Assembly: GCF_019203965.1 (NCBI RefSeq)
Contig: NZ_CP076448.1
Coordinates: forward strand, 1,627,001-1,691,000
Direction of reading: 5' to 3'
Length of the DNA stretch: 64,000 nt
Origin: Elioraea tepida
Lineage (GTDB): Bacteria; Pseudomonadota; Alphaproteobacteria; Acetobacterales; Acetobacteraceae
A program made the translations under genes and the position numbers. Shown in pieces: positions 28,962 to 38,049 of the stretch. The notes beneath the pieces are model-generated. The model searched no databases and was not told the DNA's origin. It worked only from the letters and a program-made list of their open reading frames with translations. Positions within the stretch are counted from its first letter, which is position 1; every line of letters begins with the position of its first letter.

Positions 28962-29095
28962 ACCTCCACCGCCGATCCGCCCGTTGATCGACCAGCAGGG
29001 CGCGCGGGCGTGCCGGGCGGCGGGCGTGGCTTCGGCTCTGGCGCTGCGGCGCCGGCGGTGCCTATCCTTGCGGCAACACGTGCAGGGAGGACAGC

Positions 29096-30088
29096 ATGAC
29101 CCACCCGACCATCGGCCGCCGCGCAGCGCTTGCTGGCCTCGCCGCCACACCCCTTGTCCGGCCCGCGCGGGCCCAAGCCTATCCCTCGCGCCCCGTTACC
29201 CTCGTCGTCGGCTTCGGCGCCGGTGGGGCGACCGACCTCGGCGCGCGGCTCCTCGCCAACCACGGCCAGCGCCATCTCGGCCAGCCAATCGTGGTCGAGA
29301 ACCGTGTCGGCGCCTCGGGCGTGGTCGGGACCGATTTCGTCCGCCGCGCCCGGCCCGACGGCTACACGATGCTGATGAGCCGCGGCGCCCCGGCGACCAT
29401 CTCGCCCGCTCTCGAGCCGCGCACCACCCCTTACAAGTGGGACGACTTCACCATCATCGGGCTGTCCGACGTCAATGCTCTCTGCGTTTGCGTCAAGGCC
29501 GATGCGCCCTACCGCACCGGGGCCGACCTGATCGACGCCATCCGCTCCCGGCCCGGGCAGCTCAACTACGCCTCCTCCGGGCCCCTCTCGCTGATCGGGC
29601 TTGCTTCGAAGATGTTCCTCTGGGCGGCGGGGCTGCCGGTCGATGCCGCCGTCGAGATCCCGTTCCGGTCTGGGGCGGAGACCATGACGGCGGTGATCTC
29701 CGGCCAGGTCGACTTCGCCTCCTTCAACCTCAGCGAGGCCGCCCCCGGCCTCTCCGCCGGCACGCTGCGGGCGATCCTCGTCACGGTGCCTGACCCGTTC
29801 CCCGGTGTGGCCGGCGTGCAAACGGCACGAGAGGCGGGGCTGCCGGTGCTCGAGAACCTCGTCGGCTGGAACGCTCTCGTCGGCCCGCTGGGGCTGCCTG
29901 AGGAGGTGGTGGCGAAGTGGACCGGCGTGCTCAGCGCGCTTAAGGACGATCCGGAGTGGAACGCAGGGCATCGCCGGATCGGCAACATTCCGCGCGTGCT
30001 CGAGCGCGAGGCGACCACCGCTTTCATGCGCGAGCAGTACGAGCTCTACGTCCGGCTCGGGCGCGAGGCGAAGCTCGGCGCAGGCTGA
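29096..30088 (+). CDS. Bug/TctC-family periplasmic binding protein
   Basis: 330 residues. Twin-arginine-like leader TIGRRAALAGLAATPLV, cleavage near ARAQA, then PSRPVTLVVGFGAGGATDLGA, VVENRVGASGVVG, RPDGYTML, RPGQLNYASSG and EIPFRSGAE, all standard for the family. It binds a carboxylate-type solute in the periplasm; the ligand is not predictable. GGGAGGA lies before the ATG. No membrane partner genes are adjacent. It follows the defence-like cluster by 134 bp but is likely an independent gene. Confidence 0.88.
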   Translation: MTHPTIGRRAALAGLAATPLVRPARAQAYPSRPVTLVVGFGAGGATDLGARLLANHGQRHLGQPIVVENRVGASGVVGTDFVRRARPDGYTMLMSRGAPATISPALEPRTTPYKWDDFTIIGLSDVNALCVCVKADAPYRTGADLIDAIRSRPGQLNYASSGPLSLIGLASKMFLWAAGLPVDAAVEIPFRSGAETMTAVISGQVDFASFNLSEAAPGLSAGTLRAILVTVPDPFPGVAGVQTAREAGLPVLENLVGWNALVGPLGLPEEVVAKWTGVLSALKDDPEWNAGHRRIGNIPRVLEREATTAFMREQYELYVRLGREAKLGAG

Positions 30089-30143
30089 AGGGCGGGGGCC
30101 GCGGCGGGTATGCTCCGCAAACCACGCGGCTTCGGGTGCCGCC

Positions 30144-30902
30144 TCAGCGTCGGGGTAGGACCGCTCGCCCGCGTGGGCGCGGACCGTCCCCGGCCTTCGG
30201 CGCTTCTGCCGGCGGAGGCGTCTTCCTTCCATATCTGCACCACTGCGCCACCACGCAGCGCCAGCACTCGGGCCGGCGCGCCTTGCACACGTAGCGCCCG
30301 TGCAGGATCAGCCAGTGATGCGCATCGCGCAGATATTCGGGCGGCACCCGCGCGATGAGGGCCTCCTCCACCGCACGCGGCGTCTTTCCGGGAGCGAGTC
30401 CGGTGCGGTTGCCGAGACGGAAGATATGCGTGTCCACCGCCATGGTCGGCTGGCCGAAGGCGACGTTCAGCACCACGTTCGCCGTCTTCCGCCCGACCCC
30501 CGGCAGGGCCTCGAGGGCGGCCCGGTCGGCCGGTACCACGCCGCCATGGCGCTCGACGAGCTGGCGGGCGAGGGCGGCGAGGTTGCGCGCCTTCGCCTGC
30601 CACAGCCCGATCGTGCGGATCAGCGGCGCGATCCCCGCCTCGCCGAGCGCGGCCATGGCTTCGGGTGTGGGGGCGGCGGCGAACAGGGCGGGGGTGACCT
30701 TGTTGACGGCGGCGTCGGTCGTCTGCGCCGAAAGCACCACCGCGACAAGAAGCTGGAACGTATCGCCGTAGTGGAGTTCGGTTCGCGGTGCCGGGTTGGC
30801 GCGGGCGAGCGCCTCGATGAACGGGCGAACGTCCGCAGCCGGCATGCGCCGCGCGGTGGGGCGAGCGGGCCGCGCGCGCGGCTTCCTCGGAGCGGTCTCC
30901 AT
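30144..30902 (-). CDS. nth: Endonuclease III
   Basis: 252 residues from the ATG at 30902. DNA glycosylase/AP lyase that removes oxidised pyrimidines. Helix-hairpin-helix LEALPGVGRKTANVVLNVAF with catalytic Lys, catalytic Asp in AVDTHIFRLGNR, and a C-terminal 4Fe-4S cluster, C-x6-C-x2-C-x5-C, within CKARRPECWRCVVAQWC. A basic N-terminal extension (PRKPRARPARPTARR) precedes MPAADVR at 30845, a possible alternative start that fits the enzyme core. Diverges from the DUF2244 gene. Confidence 0.95.
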   Translation of the reverse strand: METAPRKPRARPARPTARRMPAADVRPFIEALARANPAPRTELHYGDTFQLLVAVVLSAQTTDAAVNKVTPALFAAAPTPEAMAALGEAGIAPLIRTIGLWQAKARNLAALARQLVERHGGVVPADRAALEALPGVGRKTANVVLNVAFGQPTMAVDTHIFRLGNRTGLAPGKTPRAVEEALIARVPPEYLRDAHHWLILHGRYVCKARRPECWRCVVAQWCRYGRKTPPPAEAPKAGDGPRPRGRAVLPRR

Positions 30903-30980
30903 GCCCGCTTCATGCGCGGGGCGTGCCTCGGCCGCAAGCCCGGCTGGCGCGGCCCGCGCCGGCGCCCTATCGTCCGGCCC

Positions 30981-31514
30981 ATGTCCGAGCATGATGAGGG
31001 CGCGGCACCGTTGTTCCATGCGGTTCTGACGGCGGGGCGGAGCCTCGGTGCGCGCGGTCTTGCCTGGGCGGCGGGAGCGCTGGCGGCGGCCGCAGCGGCG
31101 AGCATGGTGGCGTTCCTGCTTGTCGGCGCCTGGCCGGTCGCGGGCTTCGTCGGCGCCGAGCTCGGGGCGGCGGTGCTTCTTCTGCTCGCCCACCATCGTG
31201 CGGGCCGGGCGCGCGAGGAGCTCACGCTCGACGGGACGGGGCTGACCGTGGCGCGGATCGACTGGGCCGGGCACCGGCTCGAGGAGCGTCTTCCGGCCGC
31301 GTGGCTTCGCGTCGCCGTTCGGCCTGCCGAGGGGTCGCGCCCCGGCCATATCGAGCTCGCCACCCATGGGCGCCGGGTTGCCGTCGGCGCCTTCCTGACG
31401 CCTGGAGAGCAGGCCGAGCTCGCCGAGGCGCTCGAGCGGGCGCTGGCGCTGTGGCGCGCGCCGGCGCTCGAGCCAGGCCTCAGCCCGGGGAGTCGATCGG
31501 CGCCAGCGACTTGA
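30981..31514 (+). CDS. DUF2244 membrane protein
   Basis: 177 residues. Two hydrophobic segments (GLAWAAGALAAAAAASMVAF and PVAGFVGAELGAAVLLLLA) followed by the DUF2244 soluble part: AREELTLDGTGLTVARIDWAG and HIELATHGRRVAVGAFLTPGE. Function unknown; in alphaproteobacteria the family often lies near nth. Its end overlaps the convergent XRE regulator by 35 bp. Confidence 0.82.
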   Translation: MSEHDEGAAPLFHAVLTAGRSLGARGLAWAAGALAAAAAASMVAFLLVGAWPVAGFVGAELGAAVLLLLAHHRAGRAREELTLDGTGLTVARIDWAGHRLEERLPAAWLRVAVRPAEGSRPGHIELATHGRRVAVGAFLTPGEQAELAEALERALALWRAPALEPGLSPGSRSAPAT

Positions 31515-31941
31515 TCAGATCGAAGACGCGCTTGCGCACCGCCGGGTCGGTGATTCGGTAGTAGGCGCGCACGAGTTCGAGCGTCTCGCGCCGGTGCAGC
31601 GTGTCGTCGTCGAACCCTTCCTGCGGCTCGGCGAAGCCGACGGCGCGCCGCACCGCGCCGCTGCCATACTCGCGCGCGAGCGGCTCGGGCATGTCGTCGA
31701 AGAAGAAGCTGATCGGCACATCCAGCACGCGGGCGAGGTCGAACAGGCGCGAGGCGCCGACCCGGTTCACCCCACGCTCGTATTTCTGCACCTGCTGAAA
31801 AGTGAGCCCGAGCGCCTCGCCGAGCCGTTCCTGGCTCATGCCGAGCAGGGTGCGGCGCAGCCGGATCCGGCTGCCGACATGGACATCGATCGGGCTCGGC
31901 CGGCTCTCGCGCTCGGCCTTCTCGGTTTGCTCGTCCGCCAT
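31480..31941 (-). CDS. XRE-family transcriptional regulator
   Basis: 153 residues. Cro/C1-type helix-turn-helix at ~20-75: VGSRIRLRRTLLGMSQERLG, FQQVQKYERGVNRVGASRLF. The C-terminal part, with GFDDDTLHRRETLELVRAYY and RKRVFDLIKSLA, matches a regulator conserved across alphaproteobacteria beside lnt. ATG at 31941 chosen at the usual N-terminus; the longer frame is spacer sequence. It lies downstream of lnt on the same strand with its own likely promoter. Confidence 0.9.
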   Translation of the reverse strand: MADEQTEKAERESRPSPIDVHVGSRIRLRRTLLGMSQERLGEALGLTFQQVQKYERGVNRVGASRLFDLARVLDVPISFFFDDMPEPLAREYGSGAVRRAVGFAEPQEGFDDDTLHRRETLELVRAYYRITDPAVRKRVFDLIKSLAPIDSPG

Positions 31942-32049
31942 GGAAGCAACCCCTTTGCTGCCAAGCGACCCCGCGCTTCCGTCATGCATGCGAACGGCAC
32001 CCCCTTCTCGGGCAACGCTTCGGGCCTTGCCCCCGGCATCGATAAACAA

Positions 32050-32079
32050 AGAGTAAACGATACAACCGCTGCGCGTCAA
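32050..32079 (-). promoter_or_regulatory. Candidate promoter of the XRE regulator
   Basis: On the minus strand, TTGACG (32079-32074) and TACTCT (32055-32050) are separated by 18 bases in an unusually AT-rich spacer about 110 bp upstream of the regulator start. The boxes fit a housekeeping sigma-70 promoter. No operator palindrome was picked out. Confidence 0.4.
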
Positions 32080-32133
32080 CATCCGTCCAGGTTGCGACGG
32101 ATATGCATTCCATCGAGAGACAGAGCGTATTTT

Positions 32134-33717
32134 TTAAATGCTCCCTCCAAGAACCTGCAACCGTATGCGAAGAACGACGCTAGCCACTACCGCTCCAAGC
32201 GCCAGCCCGAACGGGATCCATCCACCGCCCCGCGCAAACGGCGTGGGCGCGCGCGCGCCCGGCAAGGGGGCGGCGAGCACCCCGGTCTGCCCGAGCCCGA
32301 GAGCGCCGACCGTTCGCCCGCGCGCGTCGAACACCGCGGAGATCCCGGTGTTCGCGGCCCGAACGAGCGGCAGCCCTTCCTCCACAGCGCGCAGACGCGC
32401 CGCCGCAAGGTGCTGATAGGGGCCGGAGGAGAGGCCGAACCAGGCGTCGTTGGTCAGATTGAGCAGCCACGAGGGGCGCTCGCCAGGAGCGGTCACCCGG
32501 CCAGGAAAGATCACCTCGTAGCAGATCAGCGGTGAGAAGGGCGGCACAGCCGCTCCCTCGAGCGTGAGCGTGCGCGGCCCGGGACCTGCGGAGAAGTCGA
32601 GATTGCCCGGAACGATGGTCTCGAGCGGCAGAAGCCGCCGCAACGGCACGTATTCCCCGAACGGCACCAGGTGATGCTTGTCGTAGAGGCCGATCACCCG
32701 CGCCTCTCCGTCGAGCGCGACCAGGCTGTTCCAAATCCTGACCGGCGGCGCCGCGCCGTCCGGCAGACGCTCAAGACGCGGCGTTCCCGCGATCAGGACC
32801 GCGCCAGGGGGGAGCGCCCGGGCGGCCGCTTCGCGTGCCCGCTCGTCGGTGGCGAGAAGGTAGGGCGAAGCGGTCTCGGGCCAGACCACGACCACCTGCC
32901 CTTCTCCCTCCTGCTCCCGCGGCAGCGGAACACCGGCGGTGAGGCCGAGGTAGTGGCGGAAATGCGCAAGCTTGAGGTCGTCGCGCCACTTGTGCCCCTG
33001 GGCGATGTTGCCCTGCACGATCCGGATCGCCACCGGCTGCACCGGCGGCTCCTCCGGCCACAGGCGCGCAAGCCCGACGGCGAGGCCGCCGAGCAGGATC
33101 GCGCCTCCCAAAGCCGCGGCGCGCCGCGACCACACGAGCGGCAGGCAGGCGATCAGAACGGTCGCGAGGCTCAAGCCCCAGGCGCCGATCCAGGCCGCCC
33201 CCTGCACCGGCAGCGCCCCGAAGGCCCAGGCCGAGCCCACGAGGTTCCAGGGAAACCCGGTCAGCACCACCCCGCGCGCCATCTCGCCGAGCGTCCAGAG
33301 CCCGGCGAAGCCGAGCACGCGCGACCAGCCGTCAGGGAAGAGGCGAAGCGCGACCACCGTGGGGAGGGCGGCGAACAGCGCGAGAAGGGCGGCGATCGCA
33401 GGTACCGCGATCGGCACGAGCATGGCGACGATCGCCCGCTCGCTCTCCATCACGAGCGCGTTCGAGATCCACCACAGCCCGGCGATGAAGTGTCCCCAGC
33501 CCCAGGCCCAGGCTGTCCAGAACGCGCCCGCAAGCGTGCGCCGGCTGCCGGCGAGGATCAGAAGCCCGGGGAAAGAGAGCAGCAGCGCGGGCAGAAGGTG
33601 CAGCGGCGCGAAGGCGGCAGCACCCAGAGCGCCGAGGCCGAAGGCGGTCGCGCCCGCGCGCCAGCCCTGGCGCGAGCGGAGATGCGCATCGATGCGTGCG
33701 GCGAGGCGATTGATCAT
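32134..33717 (-). CDS. lnt: Apolipoprotein N-acyltransferase
   Basis: 527 residues. Inner-membrane enzyme adding the third acyl chain to lipoproteins. The N-terminal half has about six to eight membrane helices (for example LLPALLLSFPGLLILAG and the WAWGWGHFIAGLWW region). The periplasmic nitrilase domain carries the Glu-Lys-Cys triad: Glu in VVVWPETASPYLL, Lys in GLYDKHHLVPFGEYVP and Cys in FSPLICYEVIFPG, plus LTNDAWFGLSSGPYQHL. Normally follows corC directly in this order; here a GGDEF-EAL gene on the other strand separates them. Confidence 0.95.
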   Translation of the reverse strand: MINRLAARIDAHLRSRQGWRAGATAFGLGALGAAAFAPLHLLPALLLSFPGLLILAGSRRTLAGAFWTAWAWGWGHFIAGLWWISNALVMESERAIVAMLVPIAVPAIAALLALFAALPTVVALRLFPDGWSRVLGFAGLWTLGEMARGVVLTGFPWNLVGSAWAFGALPVQGAAWIGAWGLSLATVLIACLPLVWSRRAAALGGAILLGGLAVGLARLWPEEPPVQPVAIRIVQGNIAQGHKWRDDLKLAHFRHYLGLTAGVPLPREQEGEGQVVVVWPETASPYLLATDERAREAAARALPPGAVLIAGTPRLERLPDGAAPPVRIWNSLVALDGEARVIGLYDKHHLVPFGEYVPLRRLLPLETIVPGNLDFSAGPGPRTLTLEGAAVPPFSPLICYEVIFPGRVTAPGERPSWLLNLTNDAWFGLSSGPYQHLAAARLRAVEEGLPLVRAANTGISAVFDARGRTVGALGLGQTGVLAAPLPGARAPTPFARGGGWIPFGLALGAVVASVVLRIRLQVLGGSI

Positions 33718-33862
33718 GGCGCCCGCACCCTGGCCGGGCTTCGACGCTCGCAGCAAGGGCTGTCGGAAGGCGCCCCGCCTCACTGCCGTGATCGCGACCG
33801 GGCAGCTAACGGATTGGAAAGCTCGCCCCTCTAGTGGATCTCCATAACCCTCGAGTTTTGCG

Positions 33863-36448
33863 ATGAACGACGCTGTGCGGCGCGATCATCAAGGCCCACT
33901 CGCCACCCCTTCAGCCGAGCTGTTCCTCGAGATCGCCGGCGTGGGCGGCTGGGAGCTCGAGCTCGAAGGCGGCCGCGCGCGATCCATCCGTTGGAGCAGA
34001 CTCACCAAGGCCATCCACGAGGTCGGGGAGGACTTCGTCCCAACGCTCGAGACAGCGCTCGCCTTCTACCCGCCCGAGGCGCGGGCGGTGCTCGAGCCCG
34101 CGATCGCCGCCGCCATCGACACGGGGGCGCCGTGGGACCTCGAGCTTCCCTTCGTCACCGCGCGCGGCAGGCCGATCTGGGTGCGCGCGCGCGGCCGCGT
34201 GGTCGAGCGAAACGGCGCCTGCGTGCGTCTCGCTGGAACCTTCGAGGACATCACCGCACGCCGGCAGAAGGCGCTCGAGCACGAGCGCCTCGCCCTGGTC
34301 GTCAGCCAGATGACCAACGCCGCGATCCTGACCGACGCCGAGGGCAGGACCGTCTGGGTGAACGACGCCTTCGTCTCGCTCACCGGCTACACGCTCGAGG
34401 ACCTTGCCGGGCGAAAGCCGGGAGAGGTGCTGCAGGGGCCGCGGACGGACCGAGCCGAGGTCGCGCGCATTGCCGCGGCGCTGCGCGCAGCCGAGCGAGT
34501 CGAGGCCGAGCTCCTGAACTACCGCCGCGACGGCACGCCCTACTGGATCGGCATGACCATCACCCCGGTCCGCGACGCCTCCGGAGCGCTCACCGGCTTC
34601 ATCGCGATCGAGACCGACGTCACCGCGCGGCGCGCAGCCGAAGCCGAGGCGGCGGCGGAGATGAACTGCCGCCGCGAGGCCGAGGCGCTGTTGCGCGACG
34701 TGCTCGACGCCATCCCCTCCGGCGTCATCGCCTATGATCGGGAGGACCGTTTCCTGCTCGCCAACCGCGCCTATGCCGCCCTCTACCCCGAGCTCGTGCC
34801 GCATCTCGTGCGCGGCAGGGCGCTGACGGAGATCCTCTGGGCGGGGGTCGAGGCGGGGCTCTATGTGCGCGAGCTCCCCGCCGACGCGCCCGCCGAGGAG
34901 AAACGCGCCTGGGTCGAGCGGCGGGCTGCCGACATCCGAAGCGCGCGGCGAAGCCGCGTATTCCAGACCGTCGATGGTCGCTGGCTGCAGGGGCGGGAGG
35001 GGCGCTCGCCCTCCGGCAACCTCGTCTGCGTGCGCACCGACATCACCCGCCTCAAGCGCGCCGAGGAGGAGATCACGCTGCGCGCGGAGACCGACCCGCT
35101 CACCGGGCTCGCCAATCGCACGGTCCTGTTCACCCGGCTTGCACACGAGTTCGAGACACGACGGGCGCGTGACCGGGGCGGCCTGCTCGTCACCTTCGAC
35201 CTCGACCACTTCAAGGATATCAACGACTCGCTCGGGCATCAGGCAGGCGATACGCTCCTGCGCAAGCTCGGGCGGCGGCTTCGGGCCGCGGTGCGGGCGG
35301 AGGACACGGCGGCGCGCTTGGGCGGCGACGAGTTCGCCCTGATCCTTCCCGGGCTTGTGTCCCTTGCGGAGGCGGAGCGGTTCCTCGCCCGGCTGGTGGC
35401 GCGGCTCTCCCGTGCGATGACCGTTTCCGGGCACAAGATCGCGCCCGCGCTCTCGCTCGGCTGCGCCTTCTATCCGGGCGATGCCGGCTCGCCCGAGGAG
35501 CTCTACCGCGCCGCCGATGCCGCCCTCTACGAGGCCAAACGCCAGGGCCGCGGGCGCTGGACCTTCTTCGATCGCGCGCTCGAGGCGGAGACGCGGCGTC
35601 GCAGGACGCTCAGCGAAGCCCTGCGCAGAGCTCTCGAGGAGGAGCGGATCGAGATCGCGCTGCAGCCGCAGGTTCGGCTCGCCGACGGGGAGCATGTCGG
35701 CTTCGAGGCGCTCGTGCGCTGGAGCCGCGACGGGGTGCCGGTGCCGCCCTCGGAGTTCGTCCCGATCGCCGAGGAGACGGGGCTGATCGTTCTGCTCGGC
35801 TCGAGGGTGCTGCGGGCGGCGCTCGCGGCGATCGGAGCCATGCTCGCCCGCGGCCTCGAGCCGGGACGGCTCGCGGTGAACGTCTCGTCGCCTCAGCTCA
35901 CCGACCCGGGTTTCGTGAGAATGGTGGAGCGGCTCTGCCGCGAGGCGCGGGTGAGCCCCGCGCGGCTCGAGATCGAGGTGACGGAGACCGTCCTGCTCGA
36001 CCGTTCCGCTGCCCGGATCGCCGAGGTTCTCGCCGAGCTCCGCGCGCTCGGGGCCACGATCGCGCTCGACGATTTCGGCACCGGCTACGCCTCGCTCGCG
36101 CATCTGCAACGCTTCCCGGTGCAGCGTCTGAAGATCGACAAGAGCTTCATCGCCGCGATCGACCGCGACGGGCGGGAGGCGAAGATCGCTGCGACCGTGA
36201 TCGGGCTCGCGCGCGGCCTCGGCATGGAGGCGGTGGCCGAGGGTGTGGAGACGGCGCGGCAGCGGGACTGGCTCGCGGCGCAGGGCTGCGCGATCGGCCA
36301 GGGCTATTTCTTCGCGCCGCCGCTTTCGGTCGAGGCGGCGGCTGAGGCGCTCGCGCGCCGCTGGACCCACGAGCCGCGCGCCGCCGTGGTGCCGCTGCCG
36401 CGCCTTCGCCGTCGCGCCGCGGCCCACCGCGCCGCCGGAACGGTCTGA
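33863..36448 (+). CDS. PAS-PAS-PAS-GGDEF-EAL cyclic-di-GMP enzyme
   Basis: 861 residues with no membrane helix or signal peptide, so cytosolic. Three PAS-type sensor modules (~20-135, ~145-265 and ~280-400). The second has the PAS_9 pattern GRKPGEVLQGPRTD; the photoactive Cys of LOV domains is absent. The diguanylate cyclase domain starts at DPLTGLANR (~411) with intact GGDEF at 487-491. The phosphodiesterase domain has intact Glu-Ala-Leu at 615-617, then NVSSPQL, EVTETVLL, DDFGTGYASL and KIDKSFI. Both catalytic sets look active, so net direction is set by the sensors. It interrupts the conserved corC-lnt neighbourhood. Confidence 0.92.
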   Translation: MNDAVRRDHQGPLATPSAELFLEIAGVGGWELELEGGRARSIRWSRLTKAIHEVGEDFVPTLETALAFYPPEARAVLEPAIAAAIDTGAPWDLELPFVTARGRPIWVRARGRVVERNGACVRLAGTFEDITARRQKALEHERLALVVSQMTNAAILTDAEGRTVWVNDAFVSLTGYTLEDLAGRKPGEVLQGPRTDRAEVARIAAALRAAERVEAELLNYRRDGTPYWIGMTITPVRDASGALTGFIAIETDVTARRAAEAEAAAEMNCRREAEALLRDVLDAIPSGVIAYDREDRFLLANRAYAALYPELVPHLVRGRALTEILWAGVEAGLYVRELPADAPAEEKRAWVERRAADIRSARRSRVFQTVDGRWLQGREGRSPSGNLVCVRTDITRLKRAEEEITLRAETDPLTGLANRTVLFTRLAHEFETRRARDRGGLLVTFDLDHFKDINDSLGHQAGDTLLRKLGRRLRAAVRAEDTAARLGGDEFALILPGLVSLAEAERFLARLVARLSRAMTVSGHKIAPALSLGCAFYPGDAGSPEELYRAADAALYEAKRQGRGRWTFFDRALEAETRRRRTLSEALRRALEEERIEIALQPQVRLADGEHVGFEALVRWSRDGVPVPPSEFVPIAEETGLIVLLGSRVLRAALAAIGAMLARGLEPGRLAVNVSSPQLTDPGFVRMVERLCREARVSPARLEIEVTETVLLDRSAARIAEVLAELRALGATIALDDFGTGYASLAHLQRFPVQRLKIDKSFIAAIDRDGREAKIAATVIGLARGLGMEAVAEGVETARQRDWLAAQGCAIGQGYFFAPPLSVEAAAEALARRWTHEPRAAVVPLPRLRRRAAAHRAAGTV

Positions 36449-36658
36449 GCGCCGTTGGCCTCCTTGGCCTCGGCTGCGTCACACGCCGGGCGGTCGGGGC
36501 TCGAGCCGCGCGACCCGGCTCGGTGACCCGCCCGCGCCGATGACGGCCTTCCGCAGGGGCGACCGAGCTGCCCGCACGGTCGAACCATGCCCCGCAGCGA
36601 CGGCTGATCGGCCCCAGTATGGTGACGGGGGGAGCGCGCAGCGCTTCGCCGGCGCTCC

Positions 36659-37549
36659 CTACGCCGCGTCCGCCTCCGGCGCCGGGGCGGGCAGGGTGAC
36701 GCGGAGCGTGCGGATACGGCGACCGTCGGCCTCGAGCACGTGGAACGACAGGCCGGAGGGGTGGGTGATCACCTCGCCGCGCGCCGGCACCCGGCCCGCA
36801 AGAGCGAGCACGAGCCCGCCCACGGTCGCGATCTCGGACGTCCGCTCGTCCTCGGACAGGAGCGCCCCGACATGGCGCTCGAACTCCTCGACGGAGAGGC
36901 GGGCGTCCACCTCGAGCGTGCCGTCGGGGCGGGGCTGCACCTTGGGCGCGTCCGGTTCGTCGTGCTCGTCGGCGATGTCGCCGACGATCTCCTCGACGAT
37001 GTCCTCGATCGTCACGAGCCCGTCGATGCCGCCGTACTCGTCCACCACCAGCGCCATGTGCATGCGCGAGGCGCGCATCTCGCGGAGGAGGTCGAGCACC
37101 GGTTTCGAGGACGGCACGAACAGCGGCCGGCGCAGGAGCGCTTCGATCGCGACCGGCGCGTTGCCCATGCGCGCGGCGAACAGGTCGCGGATGTGGATCA
37201 TGCCGATGATGTCGTCGAGCGTCTCGCGGTAGATCGGCACGCGCGAGTGCCCCTCGCGCTGGAACAGGCGCGAGAGCTCCTCGAGCCCGAGCGAGGCGGG
37301 GGCGGCGACGATGTCGGTGCGCGGCACCATCACGTCGCCCGCCGTGGTGCCGCGCAGCCTCAGCACGTTGGCGATCAGCGTCCGCTCCTGCGGGTCGAGC
37401 GGCGGCGGCTCCTCGCCTTCGCGCGCCGCCTCCTCGCTCCGCTCCTCGATCAGCTGCTCGAGGCTCTCGCGCAACGCCTCGTCACCGCGCCGGAAGAGCA
37501 GCCGTCGCAGCCGGTCGACGAGGCGGGCGATCGTTCCGTCCTGGCTCAT
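36659..37549 (-). CDS. ybeX: CorC/HlyC-type CBS-pair protein (YbeX)
   Basis: 296 residues. Cytoplasmic CBS pair (VMVPRTDIVAAPASLG and RPLFVPSSKPVLDLL, with VVDEYGGIDGLVTIEDIVEE) followed by the CorC_HlyC transporter-associated domain (DGTLEVDARLSVEEFERHVG, IATVGGLVLALAGRVPARGE). Involved in ribosome metabolism and/or Mg/Co efflux in relatives. There is no N-terminal membrane domain, as in YbeX. ATG overlaps the ybeY stop by four bases. Confidence 0.92.
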   Translation of the reverse strand: MSQDGTIARLVDRLRRLLFRRGDEALRESLEQLIEERSEEAAREGEEPPPLDPQERTLIANVLRLRGTTAGDVMVPRTDIVAAPASLGLEELSRLFQREGHSRVPIYRETLDDIIGMIHIRDLFAARMGNAPVAIEALLRRPLFVPSSKPVLDLLREMRASRMHMALVVDEYGGIDGLVTIEDIVEEIVGDIADEHDEPDAPKVQPRPDGTLEVDARLSVEEFERHVGALLSEDERTSEIATVGGLVLALAGRVPARGEVITHPSGLSFHVLEADGRRIRTLRVTLPAPAPEADAA

Positions 37550-38049
37550 CGCCGCGTCCGGTAGGGGTCGGGCACGCCGAGGCGACGCAGCACCATCGCC
37601 TCCCGCCGTTCCATCACGCGCCCGGAACGCTCGGTCGCATGGTCGAACCCGGCGAGGTGAAGCGTGCCGTGCACCACGAGATGGGCGAGATGGTCGGCGA
37701 GGCTGCGGCCAAGCGCGCGCGCTTCGCGCCGCACCGTGCCGAGGGCGAGCGCGAGGTCGCCCCCTCCGGCGGGATTGGGGAAGGAGAGCACGTTGGTGGG
37801 CCGGGGCTTCCCGCGGAAGCGCGCGTTCAGCCGCGCGAGGGCGGCGTCGTCGGCGAGGAGGAGCGAGACAGGTGCGTCAAGCCGCCCGGCGCGTGCGGCG
37901 GCAGCGAAGGCGCGTCGCGCGCGCGGCTCGAGCCCGCGCACCGCGCTGAGCCAGCGCGGCTCGGCGATGGTCACGTGGAGCCCCGGTCCGCCCCGCGCGT
38001 CGGGCTTGGGCGCGGCGCGGCCGGGGCGTGGACTACTGCCCGGGTCCAT
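37546..38049 (-). CDS. ybeY: Endoribonuclease YbeY
   Basis: 167 residues from the ATG at 38049. Metal-dependent RNase for 16S rRNA 3'-end maturation and rRNA quality control: the zinc site VVHGTLHLAGFDH is complete, and NVLSFPNPAG lies before it. Starts inside the 3' end of phoH (17-bp overlap) and ends overlapping ybeX, so these genes are one operon. The first ~20 residues are low complexity and the true start may be slightly downstream. Confidence 0.94.
   Translation of the reverse strand: MDPGSSPRPGRAAPKPDARGGPGLHVTIAEPRWLSAVRGLEPRARRAFAAAARAGRLDAPVSLLLADDAALARLNARFRGKPRPTNVLSFPNPAGGGDLALALGTVRREARALGRSLADHLAHLVVHGTLHLAGFDHATERSGRVMERREAMVLRRLGVPDPYRTRR

Noticed and set aside
34290-34660. 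Second PAS of the GGDEF-EAL protein as a LOV photoreceptor
   Set aside because: The LQG motif is LOV-like, but the photoactive Cys of the NCRFLQG block is replaced (GRKPGEVLQGP), so no flavin adduct can form.
33911-36427. 838-codon minus-strand frame opposite the GGDEF-EAL gene
   Set aside because: Antisense shadow; the plus strand has intact GGDEF and EAL catalytic motifs.
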